Below, one piece after another: positions 26,689 to 36,013 of a stretch of 64,000 nucleotides of DNA. Numbering within the stretch: the first letter of the stretch is position 1; every line of letters starts with the position of its first letter. Source of the DNA: Flavobacterium croceum DSM 17960 (GTDB lineage: Bacteria; Bacteroidota; Bacteroidia; Flavobacteriales; Flavobacteriaceae); assembly GCF_002917885.1 (NCBI RefSeq), contig NZ_PQNY01000001.1, positions 248,001 to 312,000 on the forward strand. The letters run 5' to 3'. The translations under genes and the position numbers were made by a program. Below the pieces are notes generated by a model that searched no databases, was not told where the DNA came from, and saw only the letters and a program-made list of their open reading frames with translations.

Positions 26689-27045
26689 TTAATCGATTAA
26701 TTCTTTTTCTAAAAAGTAATGTACAATAGCTTCTTTCATCAATAGTGTTTGTTCGCCCGATTTTAAAGCTGGTAATGCTTCTTTCAGTGTATAATGAGGC
26801 CATCCTTCGGCATCGGTATAATCGTATTGATAGTACCCATAGGGTTCTAATAATCTACAAATGGCTATGTGCATTAAATTTACTTTTTCGTCTTTTTGGT
26901 ACGAGGTTTTTATTTTGCCGTATTCTTGTACTCCTATAAGATAAATAATAGCATCAAGATCTAATGTTTCGCCGTCGGCAAATTTTTCTGATAGTATAGC
27001 AACCACATTTTGCCATCTTATTTTCAATTGTTCATCTCTAGACAT
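26689..27045 (-). CDS. conserved hypothetical protein
   Basis: A 118-residue acidic, mostly helical cytoplasmic protein (MSRDEQLKIRWQNVVAILSE start) with a conserved-looking LDAIIYLIGVQEYG segment near 30-43. It looks like a small Bacteroidetes-specific family that I cannot name. It has its own divergent promoter shared with cvpA. Confidence 0.65.
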   Translation of the reverse strand: MSRDEQLKIRWQNVVAILSEKFADGETLDLDAIIYLIGVQEYGKIKTSYQKDEKVNLMHIAICRLLEPYGYYQYDYTDAEGWPHYTLKEALPALKSGEQTLLMKEAIVHYFLEKELID

Positions 27046-27079
27046 GGTATTATTTTGGGTTTTGTATTTTTAGCATTTG

Positions 27080-27087
27080 CAAAGATA
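27080..27087 (-). promoter_or_regulatory. -7 element for the 118-aa gene
   Basis: CAAAGATA on plus reads TATCTTTG on minus, 35 bp upstream of the ATG at 27045. Confidence 0.45.
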
Positions 27088-27111
27088 CTAAGTAAACCAA
27101 GATATTCTCGG

Positions 27112-27119
27112 TATATTTG
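27112..27119 (+). promoter_or_regulatory. -7 element TATATTTG for cvpA
   Basis: Exact -7 match 24 bp before ATG 27143. Its last base is the first base of the GTG at 27119, excluding that codon as the start. Confidence 0.55.
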
Positions 27120-27142
27120 TGTTTCCAAAAAACAGAATCAAT

Positions 27143-27658
27143 ATGGGAGTAATAGATACAATACTTGGGGTAATGCTAGGCTATGGTGCTTACAAAGGTT
27201 TAAAAAACGGATTGTTTGTAGAGTTGGCCTCTGGCATTGCTTTTTTTGTAGGAATCTATATGGCTGTTACATGTTCTAAAACAGCAGCGCCCTATTTACA
27301 GCAACTTTTGGGTACCTCTACCAAAACAACGGCTATGTTTGCTTTTGTACTTATATTGGTTGCAGTAATTATAGGCATTCATTTTTTGGCCAAAAGTTTA
27401 TCGGCACTTGCCAATGGGCTCGCTGTAGGTTGGCTTAATCGTTTGGGTGGTGCTCTTTTTGGAACCTTAAAAATGTGTTTAATGTTGGGTGTTGTATTAA
27501 CTTTTTTTCAAAAAATAAACAGCAATAGTATTTTACTTTCGCAAAAAGAGCAAGAAGATTCTTTGTTTTTCTCGCCTATTGTTACCACATCAGATGCCTT
27601 ATTGCCTGTGGTAAAAAATGTGTTTACCAATTTAAAAAATACAACTACAGCTAACTAA
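27143..27658 (+). CDS. CvpA-family membrane protein
   Basis: A 171-residue inner-membrane protein with four predicted helices (about 4-22, 30-48, 60-82 and 100-120). It begins MGVIDTILGVMLGYGAYKGLKNG, where the first helix and the Gly-rich turn YKGLKNG are typical of CvpA (colicin V production/division-related). Family function is unclear; E. coli cvpA affects envelope stress. The start was moved from GTG 27119. The last 8 bp overlap the convergent batD stop. Confidence 0.82.
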   Translation: MGVIDTILGVMLGYGAYKGLKNGLFVELASGIAFFVGIYMAVTCSKTAAPYLQQLLGTSTKTTAMFAFVLILVAVIIGIHFLAKSLSALANGLAVGWLNRLGGALFGTLKMCLMLGVVLTFFQKINSNSILLSQKEQEDSLFFSPIVTTSDALLPVVKNVFTNLKNTTTAN

Positions 27659-29363
27659 GTTGTTTTTCTAGCGTGTTTATTAAGCGTTCTGCCTCGTCGT
27701 AATCATAATGTATAGCTGTAGATGAAGCAGGGGCATAGCGCGCCATATCTGAGTTTTCCATTAATTTAATAAAACCACTTATAGCTGTATCATCTACTTT
27801 TTTGGCTTTTAATAATTCTCTAATCGTATCTTTACTCATTTCTGAAGTTTCTATGTTTAATTTAGCTTTCAAGAAATTGTGTAAGGCTTTTTCGAGAGCC
27901 ACATAAAACACATCTTTATTGTCCAAATTGGCTTTGGCTTCTGTGAGGTAAATTTTAGATAATCTTTCAGATACAACTGTTTTTGCCTCTTCCAATACCG
28001 GTTTTTGTTTTTTCTTTTTCAGCCATACAAATGCTATTACACCCAGTATAGGTACTGCTATTAAGCTATACCACCATGCAGAAGTTTTGGTTTCTTTGGG
28101 TTTTATTGTTGCAGTGTTTGCGGTGTTTGGTTTTGGGTTATTACCCGTAGGGGCAGGGCCATCGAGCACATCTATTTTTATTTCTTTTGATGATAAGGTT
28201 TTGTATGATTTTGTTTGGGTATCAAAATACGAAAACTGCACAGGTTTAATAGCATAATTTCCTTTGTATTGTGGTATTATAGTGTATTTGTCTATAATTT
28301 TTCCTGTCATACCACTTTCGTTGGTAACCACTTGTTCTTTATGTTCAGGGTCATATATTTCAAGCTCATCATCGGCTTTAGGTTTGGGTAAATTAAATAA
28401 TTTTAAGTTTCCGTTACCCGAAACGATTAACTCGAGGTCTATAGGTTCTCCATTTTTTACAGAAGTTCGAGTAGGTGTCATCGAAAATTGAAAATTCCCT
28501 ACAGCTCCTGCAAAATCAGCAGGTTTACCCGCCTCTGGTAAAGGTTTTATTTGTAAAGATTGTACTCCCGAAGAAACTCTTTTAGAATCTCGAATTCCTA
28601 TAGGGTCGCCCCAAAAATCGGTTTTACCGGTTATTGTTTCATAATCTATTTGTAGTATTAAAGGATCAATTTGCAATAATCCAGCTTTTTGAGGATATAA
28701 TACCACTTTTTTTAGTATAGTATACCGCATTTTATTCCCTTTGTAGCTTCCTTCGTAGCCTACAAAATTGGTAATTGGAAAATTTTGACTCCAAAAATTA
28801 TTGTATTTGGGCACGCTTATTTCTCCAAAATCGTTGGTAATTCTTAAGTTATATCCAAAATACAATTTGTAGGTTATTGTAACAGGTTCATTTACATACG
28901 GAGAAGTATTAGAAATATCGGCTACCAAAAACAACCCAGAAGTATTGGTTTTGTTTGGTGTAATCGTATTTGGGTCTGGCGCATCATTACCATCAATTAC
29001 ATTGATTTTAATAGGTGCCGTTTTATAGATTTTTCCGTTATATTCTATAGCGGCTTGTTTTATGGTTGTTAAACCTTTTTTGTTGGGTTTTAGTACAAAA
29101 GAATAGGTTTTTGTATAACTGGCTTTACCATAAATAATTGAAGAACTTATCGATTGGCTCGGCCCAAATACTACGGTAAACCCAGATGCTTCAAAATTGG
29201 GTTCTTCAAAATTATCGCCATCAAAATTCATGATAAAATCTACCGAGAAGCGCTCGTTGTAGTGTACATTGTTTTTGCTAGACTCGGCATAAAACTGCAT
29301 TTGAGACCAGCTTAGTTGGCCAACACAAAAGAGCAAGAATATAACTATTCGATTCATTTTCAT
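27651..29363 (-). CDS. batD: BatD-family protein
   Basis: A ~570-residue exported membrane protein. With the start at ATG 29363 the N-terminus MKMNRIVIFLLFCVGQLSWS is a clean signal peptide; the longer frame from 29393 would overlap batC. The N-terminal ~400 residues are a series of Ig-like/BatD repeats (FSVDFIMNFDGDNFEEPNF, PVTITYKLYFGYNLR, NGEPIDLELIVSGNGNLK). One membrane helix follows (WWYSLIAVPILGVIAFVWLKKK) with a cytoplasmic helical tail. In Bacteroides and other bacteria the Bat proteins support aerotolerance or envelope function together with a MoxR AAA+ ATPase. It is the last gene of the cluster. Confidence 0.85.
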   Translation of the reverse strand: MKMNRIVIFLLFCVGQLSWSQMQFYAESSKNNVHYNERFSVDFIMNFDGDNFEEPNFEASGFTVVFGPSQSISSSIIYGKASYTKTYSFVLKPNKKGLTTIKQAAIEYNGKIYKTAPIKINVIDGNDAPDPNTITPNKTNTSGLFLVADISNTSPYVNEPVTITYKLYFGYNLRITNDFGEISVPKYNNFWSQNFPITNFVGYEGSYKGNKMRYTILKKVVLYPQKAGLLQIDPLILQIDYETITGKTDFWGDPIGIRDSKRVSSGVQSLQIKPLPEAGKPADFAGAVGNFQFSMTPTRTSVKNGEPIDLELIVSGNGNLKLFNLPKPKADDELEIYDPEHKEQVVTNESGMTGKIIDKYTIIPQYKGNYAIKPVQFSYFDTQTKSYKTLSSKEIKIDVLDGPAPTGNNPKPNTANTATIKPKETKTSAWWYSLIAVPILGVIAFVWLKKKKQKPVLEEAKTVVSERLSKIYLTEAKANLDNKDVFYVALEKALHNFLKAKLNIETSEMSKDTIRELLKAKKVDDTAISGFIKLMENSDMARYAPASSTAIHYDYDEAERLINTLEKQLS

Positions 29364-29386
29364 TGTCGTTTCTTTTACAAATATTG

Positions 29387-30172
29387 TTACCAATCTTTAT
29401 CTGTTTTTATAGGTTGTTTCATTTTTTTGCCATTTACTTTTTGCTGTACTTTTAGTTCTTCGTTGTTTACAGCATCGAGCAAATTGTCGTAGTCTTTTTT
29501 CTGTTTTGCTTGAGTAGGCTTTGGTAAATTGTTTTTTTCTTTTTTGGTTTCGTCTTGTTCTTGATTGTCTTTTTGGTTGTTTTTATCTTGATTTTTTTGT
29601 TGTTCTTTACTTTTGTTTTTGCCTTCGTTTTGGTCTTTGTTTTCGTTTTTATCTTTGTCTTTTGTTTGCGAATCTCTTTTTTGAGGAGCCACGTTTTTGT
29701 TAGCACCTTCTTTTTTAGGATCGTTTACCTGCGGAGGCATTTCTTTTTGTTTTTTATTGGCAAGTGCAAAATTGTAACGCGTTTGCTCATCATGAGGGTT
29801 GTTTCTTAAAGCAGATTTGTATGCTTCGGCAGCTTCAGAATACTTTTTTTGATTCATTAACGTATTGCCCAAATTATGGTATGCTTTGTATTTTTCTTCT
29901 TTGGTTTTTGCTTTTAGTATAGCGTTTGAAAAATACTTTTCGGCCTCTTGCATTTGATTTTGTTTGTATATACTATTGCCAAGGTTGTATTCGGTAACCG
30001 ATTTTTCTTTTTGTTTTGCATTGGCAAATCTATAGTTAGCTTCGGCTTCATTATATTGTTGTTGGCTGTATTGTGTATCGGCTTTTTTTAGTTCTTTTTG
30101 TTGTGCTTGCATTACAAAACAAAAGAACAAACAACAATAGGTTCCAATTTTTAGTATATTATTGTTTTGCAT
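29387..30172 (-). CDS. batC: BatC-like TPR protein with charged low-complexity tail
   Basis: A 261-residue exported protein. Signal-like N-terminus (IGTYCCLFFCFVMQAQ). Tetratricopeptide repeats lie at ~30-145 (QYNEAEANYRFANAKQKEKS, YNLGNSIYKQNQMQEAEKYF, KAYHNLGNTLMNQKKYSEAA). A Lys/Asn/Gln/Asp-rich low-complexity stretch spans ~150-225 before a short conserved-looking end (YDNLLDAVNNEELKVQQKV). Family role: partner of VWA proteins BatA/BatB. It overlaps batB by 14 bp, so translation is coupled. Confidence 0.82.
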   Translation of the reverse strand: MQNNNILKIGTYCCLFFCFVMQAQQKELKKADTQYSQQQYNEAEANYRFANAKQKEKSVTEYNLGNSIYKQNQMQEAEKYFSNAILKAKTKEEKYKAYHNLGNTLMNQKKYSEAAEAYKSALRNNPHDEQTRYNFALANKKQKEMPPQVNDPKKEGANKNVAPQKRDSQTKDKDKNENKDQNEGKNKSKEQQKNQDKNNQKDNQEQDETKKEKNNLPKPTQAKQKKDYDNLLDAVNNEELKVQQKVNGKKMKQPIKTDKDW

Positions 30173-31181
30173 GATACAAGTTTTTGTTTTTGGTTGTATG
30201 TATAAAAAAGTCCAAAAGTACTAGAAAAATAGCAAATCCTAAAAACCATTGAAACTGCGATTCAAAGCGTGAAATTTGCACCATAGTGTTTTCTGTTTTT
30301 TGGTACGAACCCACTTTTTGTTCTACATAATCTACTACTTGTTTCGTGTTGTTACCGTCAAGATAGTTTTCTTGTGTAGCTTGTGCAATAGCTTTAAGAA
30401 CCTCGCTATTACGTTTGCTTACCACTACATTATTATCTTTATCTCTTTGCAAACTTACCACTTCGCCATTTTCATCACGGAACGGAATAGGCGCTCCTTT
30501 TTCGGTACCTAAGCCTACGGTTATTATTTTTATTTCATTTCCAACAACAGCTTTGGCAGCACTCTCGGCGTTGTCTGAGTGGTCTTCTCCATCAGATAAT
30601 ATAATCAATACTTTACTCGATTTTGATTTTTTGTTAAATGATTCCGAAGCCATTTCAATAGCTTGGTCTATAGAGGTGCCTTGCTCAGATATAATACTTG
30701 GATCTAGATTTTTTAAAAACATTTTGGCCACAGCATAATCGGTAGTAATAGGCAGCACCGGAAAAGCACTGCCAGAATAAGCAATAATACCAACCCTATC
30801 GCCTTGTAATTTGCTAATAATTTGCGAGGCAATTAGTTTTGCTCTTTCTAGCCTATTGGGTGCTACATCTTCTGCCAGCATACTTTTGGAAACATCAATG
30901 GCAAAAATAATATCAATGCCTTTGCTTTTTATTTTTTCGGTTTTTAACCCAGATTTTGGATTGGCTAGTGCTACAATTAAAAATGTTATGGTTAGTAAAA
31001 ACAATACAAGTTTTACGATTTCTTTGGTGTTTGATTTTGAATGAGAAAGCAATGCAAACAGCGATTTATCGGCATACATAGCAGTTGCTTTTTGTTGCCA
31101 TTTTTTCATATACCAAAAAAGTACCACCAAAATAGGGAACAACAGCAAGAGATATAAATAATTTTTTTCTTCTACTATCAT
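30159..31181 (-). CDS. batB: VWA-domain protein BatB
   Basis: A 340-residue inner-membrane protein. Two N-terminal helices (~8-24 and 56-74) are followed by a von Willebrand A domain with the MIDAS motif DVSKS (96-100) for a divalent metal ion. LSDGEDHSD later in the domain supplies the conserved acidic metal ligand. A C-terminal helix (FQWFLGFAIFLVLLDFFI) ends the protein. BatB pairs with BatA in the periplasm or at the membrane. It starts 1 bp after the batA stop and overlaps batC. Confidence 0.88.
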   Translation of the reverse strand: MIVEEKNYLYLLLLFPILVVLFWYMKKWQQKATAMYADKSLFALLSHSKSNTKEIVKLVLFLLTITFLIVALANPKSGLKTEKIKSKGIDIIFAIDVSKSMLAEDVAPNRLERAKLIASQIISKLQGDRVGIIAYSGSAFPVLPITTDYAVAKMFLKNLDPSIISEQGTSIDQAIEMASESFNKKSKSSKVLIILSDGEDHSDNAESAAKAVVGNEIKIITVGLGTEKGAPIPFRDENGEVVSLQRDKDNNVVVSKRNSEVLKAIAQATQENYLDGNNTKQVVDYVEQKVGSYQKTENTMVQISRFESQFQWFLGFAIFLVLLDFFIHTTKNKNLYHAKQ

Positions 31182-31182
31182 T

Positions 31183-32172
31183 TTATACTATTCCTTTTAA
31201 AACTGTTTTTTTCAACACAAACCAAAGCAATAATAAGAGTAGGGCAGGTATAGCAAACCAGCGGTATTGTTCTATATAGCTTGTAGGTGTAAAGTCTTCT
31301 AGTTTGGTTTTTTCGAGCTTATTAATTTCGTTGTAAATCGATTCTAGTTTTTCGGTATTTACAGCTCTAAAGTATTTGCCGTTGGTTTTGTTGGCAATAA
31401 CTTTAAGCAAATCTTCATCTATATTTACAGGAACTTTTTGGTACACAATTTCTCCCGTTATTGGGTTTTGGGTTGGATAATCGGCAAAGCCATTTGTACC
31501 AATACCAATAGTATATACTTTTATGCCGTTTTCGTTGGCGATTTCGGCTGCGGTTTCAGGTTCTATAAAACCTGTAGTATTTTCTCCATCGGTAAGTAAA
31601 ATAATTACTTTGCTTTTGGCTGTACTTTTTACAAGTCTGTTTACAGCGGTAGTAAGCCCCATGCCTATAGCAGTCCCATCATCAACAATTCTATCAAAAT
31701 TAAGAGCATGTATTGCCTCGCCGAGCATTTTTTTATCAGATGTAAGCGGAACTCTTGTAAATGCTTCTCCGGCATAAACTACAAGCCCTATACGGTCATT
31801 TTCACGTTCTGCTACAAATTTTTCGGCTACTTTTTTTAGTGCTTCCAAACGGTTGGGTTGCAAATCGGCAGCCATCATACTTGTCGATACATCTACAGCC
31901 ATAACAATATCGATACCTTCTACATCTTGAGCATCAATACTTCTCGGACGTGCTAACGCTATACTAAGCAGTGCCAAAGCTACTAGAGGCAACCAATACA
32001 TATTTTTGTAGAGCTGTGTACGCCAAGTATTTTTTTTGCTAATTCCAGATACCGAGCTTACACGTAGTGTGGCCTTTTGTGTCAGTTGTTTTTTTGAATG
32101 CCAGTACGCCAATAGTGGAATAAGCAACAGCAAGCCTAAAAAGTACGGATGTAAAAACGAAAACCCTCCCAT
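31183..32172 (-). CDS. batA: VWA-domain protein BatA
   Basis: A 329-residue inner-membrane VWA protein, the paralogue of BatB. N-terminal helices lie at ~8-24 and 58-75. MIDAS motif DVSTS (94-98), LTDGENTTG for the second metal loop, and a C-terminal helix (YRWFAIPALLLLLLWFVL). Its start codon overlaps the stop of the preceding gene by 1 bp (TAATG). The layout matches the Bat operon of Bacteroidetes. Confidence 0.88.
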   Translation of the reverse strand: MGGFSFLHPYFLGLLLLIPLLAYWHSKKQLTQKATLRVSSVSGISKKNTWRTQLYKNMYWLPLVALALLSIALARPRSIDAQDVEGIDIVMAVDVSTSMMAADLQPNRLEALKKVAEKFVAERENDRIGLVVYAGEAFTRVPLTSDKKMLGEAIHALNFDRIVDDGTAIGMGLTTAVNRLVKSTAKSKVIILLTDGENTTGFIEPETAAEIANENGIKVYTIGIGTNGFADYPTQNPITGEIVYQKVPVNIDEDLLKVIANKTNGKYFRAVNTEKLESIYNEINKLEKTKLEDFTPTSYIEQYRWFAIPALLLLLLWFVLKKTVLKGIV

Positions 32173-33770
32173 TATTGTATTACGTTTAAAGGTTCGATAG
32201 AATTTTCAATACGAGTAACCATTTTTTTGGCATAGTCGTCGTTATCTTTATAGGTAATCAATACAGCTTGCAAACCACCATATTGGGTAAATAATAAGAT
32301 TTGGTATTGTAGTTTTTCGGGTTCTTTACTTAGGGCGTTGGCTACCGTCATAGAACCATAGGCTTTCAATCCTTTTGACCCCAATTGTGTATCATACGAT
32401 TCTGATTTTACTATAATATTACGAGCTCCTTCTTTTTCATAATCTTTTATTATTCCTTCTGCCAAAGATTCTAAATTTACATTGGAAGGCGCTTCAAATT
32501 TTTGTGTACTAAGTACAATATAAAAATCGCTGAGCAAACTTCCGTATACAAATTTTTGTAAAGCAGGTATTTTACTTTGTTTGTTTTGGGGTTGTTGTGC
32601 CACCCGTTTTAATACTTTTGGGGTTTCTATTTTTAATGCCGGATTTCCATATTCACTATACACCCATTCGCCCTCTGCCAGTTCTTTGGTAGGATGCCCG
32701 AGTATGTTGTCTTTTAAACTTATCAATACTTCACTAAATACAAATCCAAGTAGTAAAAGAAGCAAAGCTACTGCTGTAACTATTATTTTTGTTTTTTGTT
32801 TTTTCTTTTTAGCAAGTAAAGCTTTTTGTTCGGCAAGTAGTTTCGCTTCTTCTTGTGCAGAAGCTAATTTTTCTTTTGGTATGGCTTCATAAATATGCGA
32901 AACAGTTTGTGTTATGGTGGTTTTGTCGCTTAAAATTTCATGAGCATCGGGTTTCGATTTGGCAAACTTAACCAAATCAGCTTTTCTAAGTACTTTTTCC
33001 AAATCGGTTAGAGTTTGTGTACTTAGTATTACTTTTTTTTCATCGGCAGCTATTTGCAAAGCAACCAATAGTTCGCTGGTAGTACTTTCCATCGCTGGAA
33101 TACGTAGTTCGTTTTCAATATAGCGTCGGGCAATATCGGTAAGTTCCGAATAGTATTTTTTTACATCATGGCTGTGGCCTCCGTCCAAAATACTCAGTTC
33201 TGCCATAGCTCTTTCTAGTGGCGAGCGTTTATCTACAATTGGTGTAGTTTGATTGTTTTGCGGTTTTTTGTTTACAAAATAGTAAACAAGATAACCTATT
33301 ACGCCTACAAATACAACACCCAAAAAGTACCACCACCAAGATGTTTTACTTTCGGTTTTGGTAATTTGCTTTATGTCGTACATTTTTTGTTTTAGGGTAT
33401 CAACCTTTACATCTACTACCTCTAGGTTTATAGTGTCTGTATAATATTTTTTTTGATTTATACTAACGGGTAGTTTGGGTATGGTATATTTACCTGCGTC
33501 AAATTGAGTTATACCATATCGTTTGCTCAATTCTATTTTATTTCCCTTTTCTACCGTATCGGTTTTGTAGTTTTCAAGCACTTCCAATAATCCAAAATTG
33601 GAATCTTTTGGAAAAATTACTTTATCTTTTGAGCCAACAATAGCTTTTAGTGTAATATAAAATTCTGATCCTATTTTCTTTTTGGTAGAATCGATACTCG
33701 TAGAAACCAATTGGCAATACCCCCATTGGTATACCATACAACACACAAGTAGATACAATTTCAACTTCAT
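32172..33770 (-). CDS. Bat-cluster two-helix membrane protein, unknown
   Basis: A 532-residue protein with a signal-like N-terminus (MKLKLYLLVCCMVYQWGYCQ), a periplasmic Ig-like domain (~20-125), a membrane helix (145-167, WWWYFLGVVFVGVIGYLVYY), a charged cytoplasmic segment rich in Ala/Glu/Lys helices (~185-325), a second helix (329-350) and a periplasmic mixed alpha/beta C-terminal domain. The gene sits exactly between DUF58 and batA with no gaps, as the DUF4381-like membrane protein does in MoxR-type clusters. The function is unknown. Confidence 0.75.
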   Translation of the reverse strand: MKLKLYLLVCCMVYQWGYCQLVSTSIDSTKKKIGSEFYITLKAIVGSKDKVIFPKDSNFGLLEVLENYKTDTVEKGNKIELSKRYGITQFDAGKYTIPKLPVSINQKKYYTDTINLEVVDVKVDTLKQKMYDIKQITKTESKTSWWWYFLGVVFVGVIGYLVYYFVNKKPQNNQTTPIVDKRSPLERAMAELSILDGGHSHDVKKYYSELTDIARRYIENELRIPAMESTTSELLVALQIAADEKKVILSTQTLTDLEKVLRKADLVKFAKSKPDAHEILSDKTTITQTVSHIYEAIPKEKLASAQEEAKLLAEQKALLAKKKKQKTKIIVTAVALLLLLLGFVFSEVLISLKDNILGHPTKELAEGEWVYSEYGNPALKIETPKVLKRVAQQPQNKQSKIPALQKFVYGSLLSDFYIVLSTQKFEAPSNVNLESLAEGIIKDYEKEGARNIIVKSESYDTQLGSKGLKAYGSMTVANALSKEPEKLQYQILLFTQYGGLQAVLITYKDNDDYAKKMVTRIENSIEPLNVIQ

Positions 33771-34640
33771 TTACTCTCTAGCTTTAAAATATCCTAATAA
33801 TTTGGTTACATAACTTTCGTCTACACGAGTGTGTACTAAGCCTGCACCACTTTTGGCAAACACCTCTTTACATTGTGCGAGTTGGTGTTTGTAATGGTTT
33901 TCAAAATAGGCTCTCACATTGGCATCGTTGGTATCGGCAAGCACTATATTGCCTGTTTCTGCATCTTGTAGCGGTATAATACCTACATTGGGTATTTTTT
34001 CTTCGTGAGGATCAAAAACACGAATAGCTGTTACATCGTGTTTTTTGGTAGCCATTTTCAATGGTTTTTCATAATCGTCTTGTGTAATAAAATCGGAGAT
34101 TAAAAATACAATGGCTCTTTTTTTCTGAACATTTGTCAAATAGGCTAAAGCTTGAGATAGGTTTGTTCCTTTGCTTTTGGGCTGAAACTCGATAAGCTCT
34201 CTAATGATGCGCAATACGTGCGATTTTCCTTTTTTGGGAGGAATAAATAGTTCTACGTGATCTGAAAATAAAATAAGACCAATTTTATCGTTGTTTTGCG
34301 TAGCAGAAAAAGCCATAGTAGCGGCAATTTCCGTTACTATTTCACTTTTTAATTGGTTTTTGGTACCAAAATGTTCAGAGCCCGAAACGTCTACCATAAG
34401 CATCATGGTAAGTTCACGTTCTTCTTCAAATACTTTTACATAGGGTTCGTTGTAGCGTGCCGTAACATTCCAATCTATAGCACGAACATCATCGCCATAC
34501 TGGTATTGGCGCACTTCCGAAAAAGTCATTCCCCTACCTTTGAAAGAGGTGTGGTATTCTCCCGAAAAAATATGATCGCTTAACCGTTTGGTTTTGATTT
34601 CTATTTTGCGAACTTTTTTTAATAAGTCTTTGGTTTCCAT
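33771..34640 (-). CDS. DUF58-domain protein
   Basis: A 289-residue soluble protein of the DUF58 family. SGEYHTSFKGRGMTFSEV (27-44), then EVRQYQYGDDVRAIDWNVTA is the family signature, and it is followed by a degenerate VWA fold (MLMVDVSGSEHFGT carries a DxSxS motif). In MoxR clusters DUF58 proteins are thought to be partners or substrates of the AAA+ ATPase. Its stop abuts the next start with zero spacing, but an 82-bp repeat-filled gap separates it from moxR. Confidence 0.85.
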   Translation of the reverse strand: METKDLLKKVRKIEIKTKRLSDHIFSGEYHTSFKGRGMTFSEVRQYQYGDDVRAIDWNVTARYNEPYVKVFEEERELTMMLMVDVSGSEHFGTKNQLKSEIVTEIAATMAFSATQNNDKIGLILFSDHVELFIPPKKGKSHVLRIIRELIEFQPKSKGTNLSQALAYLTNVQKKRAIVFLISDFITQDDYEKPLKMATKKHDVTAIRVFDPHEEKIPNVGIIPLQDAETGNIVLADTNDANVRAYFENHYKHQLAQCKEVFAKSGAGLVHTRVDESYVTKLLGYFKARE

Positions 34641-34722
34641 TTTATTAGCTTTAAGCTATTAGCATTAAGCCATTAGCCATCAGTATTTAGCTGATTGCTG
34701 ACAGCTGACAGCTAAAAGCTAA
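34641..34722. repeat. AGCTAAT/TTAGC word-repeat inside the moxR-bat operon
   Basis: The spacer is built from TTAGC/AGCT words (TTAGCTTTAAGCTATTAGC, ATTAGCCATCAG, GCTGACAGCTGACAGC). Its ends form an inverted pair: TTAGCTTTAAGC (34645-34656) and GCTAAAAGCTAA (34711-34722) match 11 of 12. It is the only wide junction in a cluster whose other junctions overlap or abut. Confidence 0.75.
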
Positions 34723-35727
34723 TTAAGGTACTTCTACCTCGTTTACTATTTTGTTTATTATATCTACAGAGGTCATGTTTTCGGCTTCGGCTTCGTAGGT
34801 AATGCCTATTCTATGGCGCAATACATCGTGAACTACTGCACGTACATCTTCGGGTATTACATAGCCACGACGTTTAATAAACGCATGACATTTGGCTGCC
34901 GTAGCCAAGTTTATACTACCACGAGGAGATGAACCAAAAGCGATATAAGGTTTTAAGTTTTCCAATCGGTATTTTTCGGGATATCGGGTAGCAAAAATTA
35001 AATCGAGTATATATTTTTCAATTTTTTCGTCCATATATACTTCTTTTACAGCCTCTTGAGCTCTTAGAATTTGTTCTACAGATACAACTGCATTTACCGC
35101 AGTAGTAGTACCCATAAGATTTTGACGAATTACCAAACGCTCTTCATCCATTTTAGGATAATCAATTACTGTTTTGAGCATAAAACGGTCTACTTGAGCT
35201 TCGGGTAACGGGTAGGTACCTTCTTGCTCTATAGGGTTTTGTGTAGCCAGTACCAAAAAAGGTTTTTCGAGCTTAAAGGTAGTATCGCCTATCGTTACTT
35301 GTTTTTCTTGCATGGCTTCAAGCAAAGCCGATTGTACTTTGGCAGGAGCTCTATTAATTTCGTCTGCTAGTACAAAATTGGCAAAAACAGGGCCTTTTTT
35401 TATAGAAAATTCGTTTTGCTTTATGTTGTATATCATGGTACCTACTACATCTGCAGGCAATAAATCGGGGGTAAATTGTATACGGCTAAAACTGCCTTGT
35501 ATGGCTTTTGAAAGCGTATTAATGGCCAAAGTTTTTGCCAAGCCTGGAACCCCTTCTAGTAAAATATGACCTTGACCAAGCAAGCCAATAAGCAATCGTT
35601 CTACCATGTGTTTTTGACCCACAATTACTTTGTTCATTTCCAAAGTAAGAAGGTCTATAAAAGCACTTTCTCTTTCTATTTTTTCATTAATGGCTCTAAT
35701 GTCCAAAGTGGTATGTTCTGATTCCAT
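34723..35727 (-). CDS. MoxR-family AAA+ ATPase
   Basis: A 334-residue AAA+ ATPase of the MoxR branch. Walker A is GVPGLAKT (59-66) and Walker B/sensor lies in VLADEINRAPAKVQSALLEAMQEK; the GTYPLPEAQVDRF segment carries the arginine finger region and the C-terminal lid domain follows. MoxR ATPases act as chaperones that mature VWA-protein complexes; the downstream DUF58 and VWA genes fit this. A near-consensus -7 box (CGAAATTA on plus, 35734-35741) lies just upstream. Confidence 0.92.
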   Translation of the reverse strand: MESEHTTLDIRAINEKIERESAFIDLLTLEMNKVIVGQKHMVERLLIGLLGQGHILLEGVPGLAKTLAINTLSKAIQGSFSRIQFTPDLLPADVVGTMIYNIKQNEFSIKKGPVFANFVLADEINRAPAKVQSALLEAMQEKQVTIGDTTFKLEKPFLVLATQNPIEQEGTYPLPEAQVDRFMLKTVIDYPKMDEERLVIRQNLMGTTTAVNAVVSVEQILRAQEAVKEVYMDEKIEKYILDLIFATRYPEKYRLENLKPYIAFGSSPRGSINLATAAKCHAFIKRRGYVIPEDVRAVVHDVLRHRIGITYEAEAENMTSVDIINKIVNEVEVP

Positions 35728-36013
35728 AATGCACGAAATTATGTTCTAAATTTTAACATTTCAAAATTGAAAATTAAAAACCAATGCCAATGTTAATAAT
35801 CAGTTAAAACTTATATATACAGTGCTACTTTAAGTATCCTTTAGCATTTTGTTTACAATAGATTAAGGGTTTTTAAAAATAAAATAAGATTAAGCAAGAA
35901 AAAATCATTATTACGATCTTGTTTTTATAAAACAAAAATTAGCATAAAAAACTATTTTTGATAATAAAATTTTATGAAATACATATCTTAGCTCTTTTAA
36001 TTTTATAAAAATA

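Noticed and set aside
29467-29809. Overlapping long frames on both strands across the batC tail
   Set aside because: They are products of the low-complexity Lys/Asn/Gln codons of batC; their translations are simple repeats without domain features.
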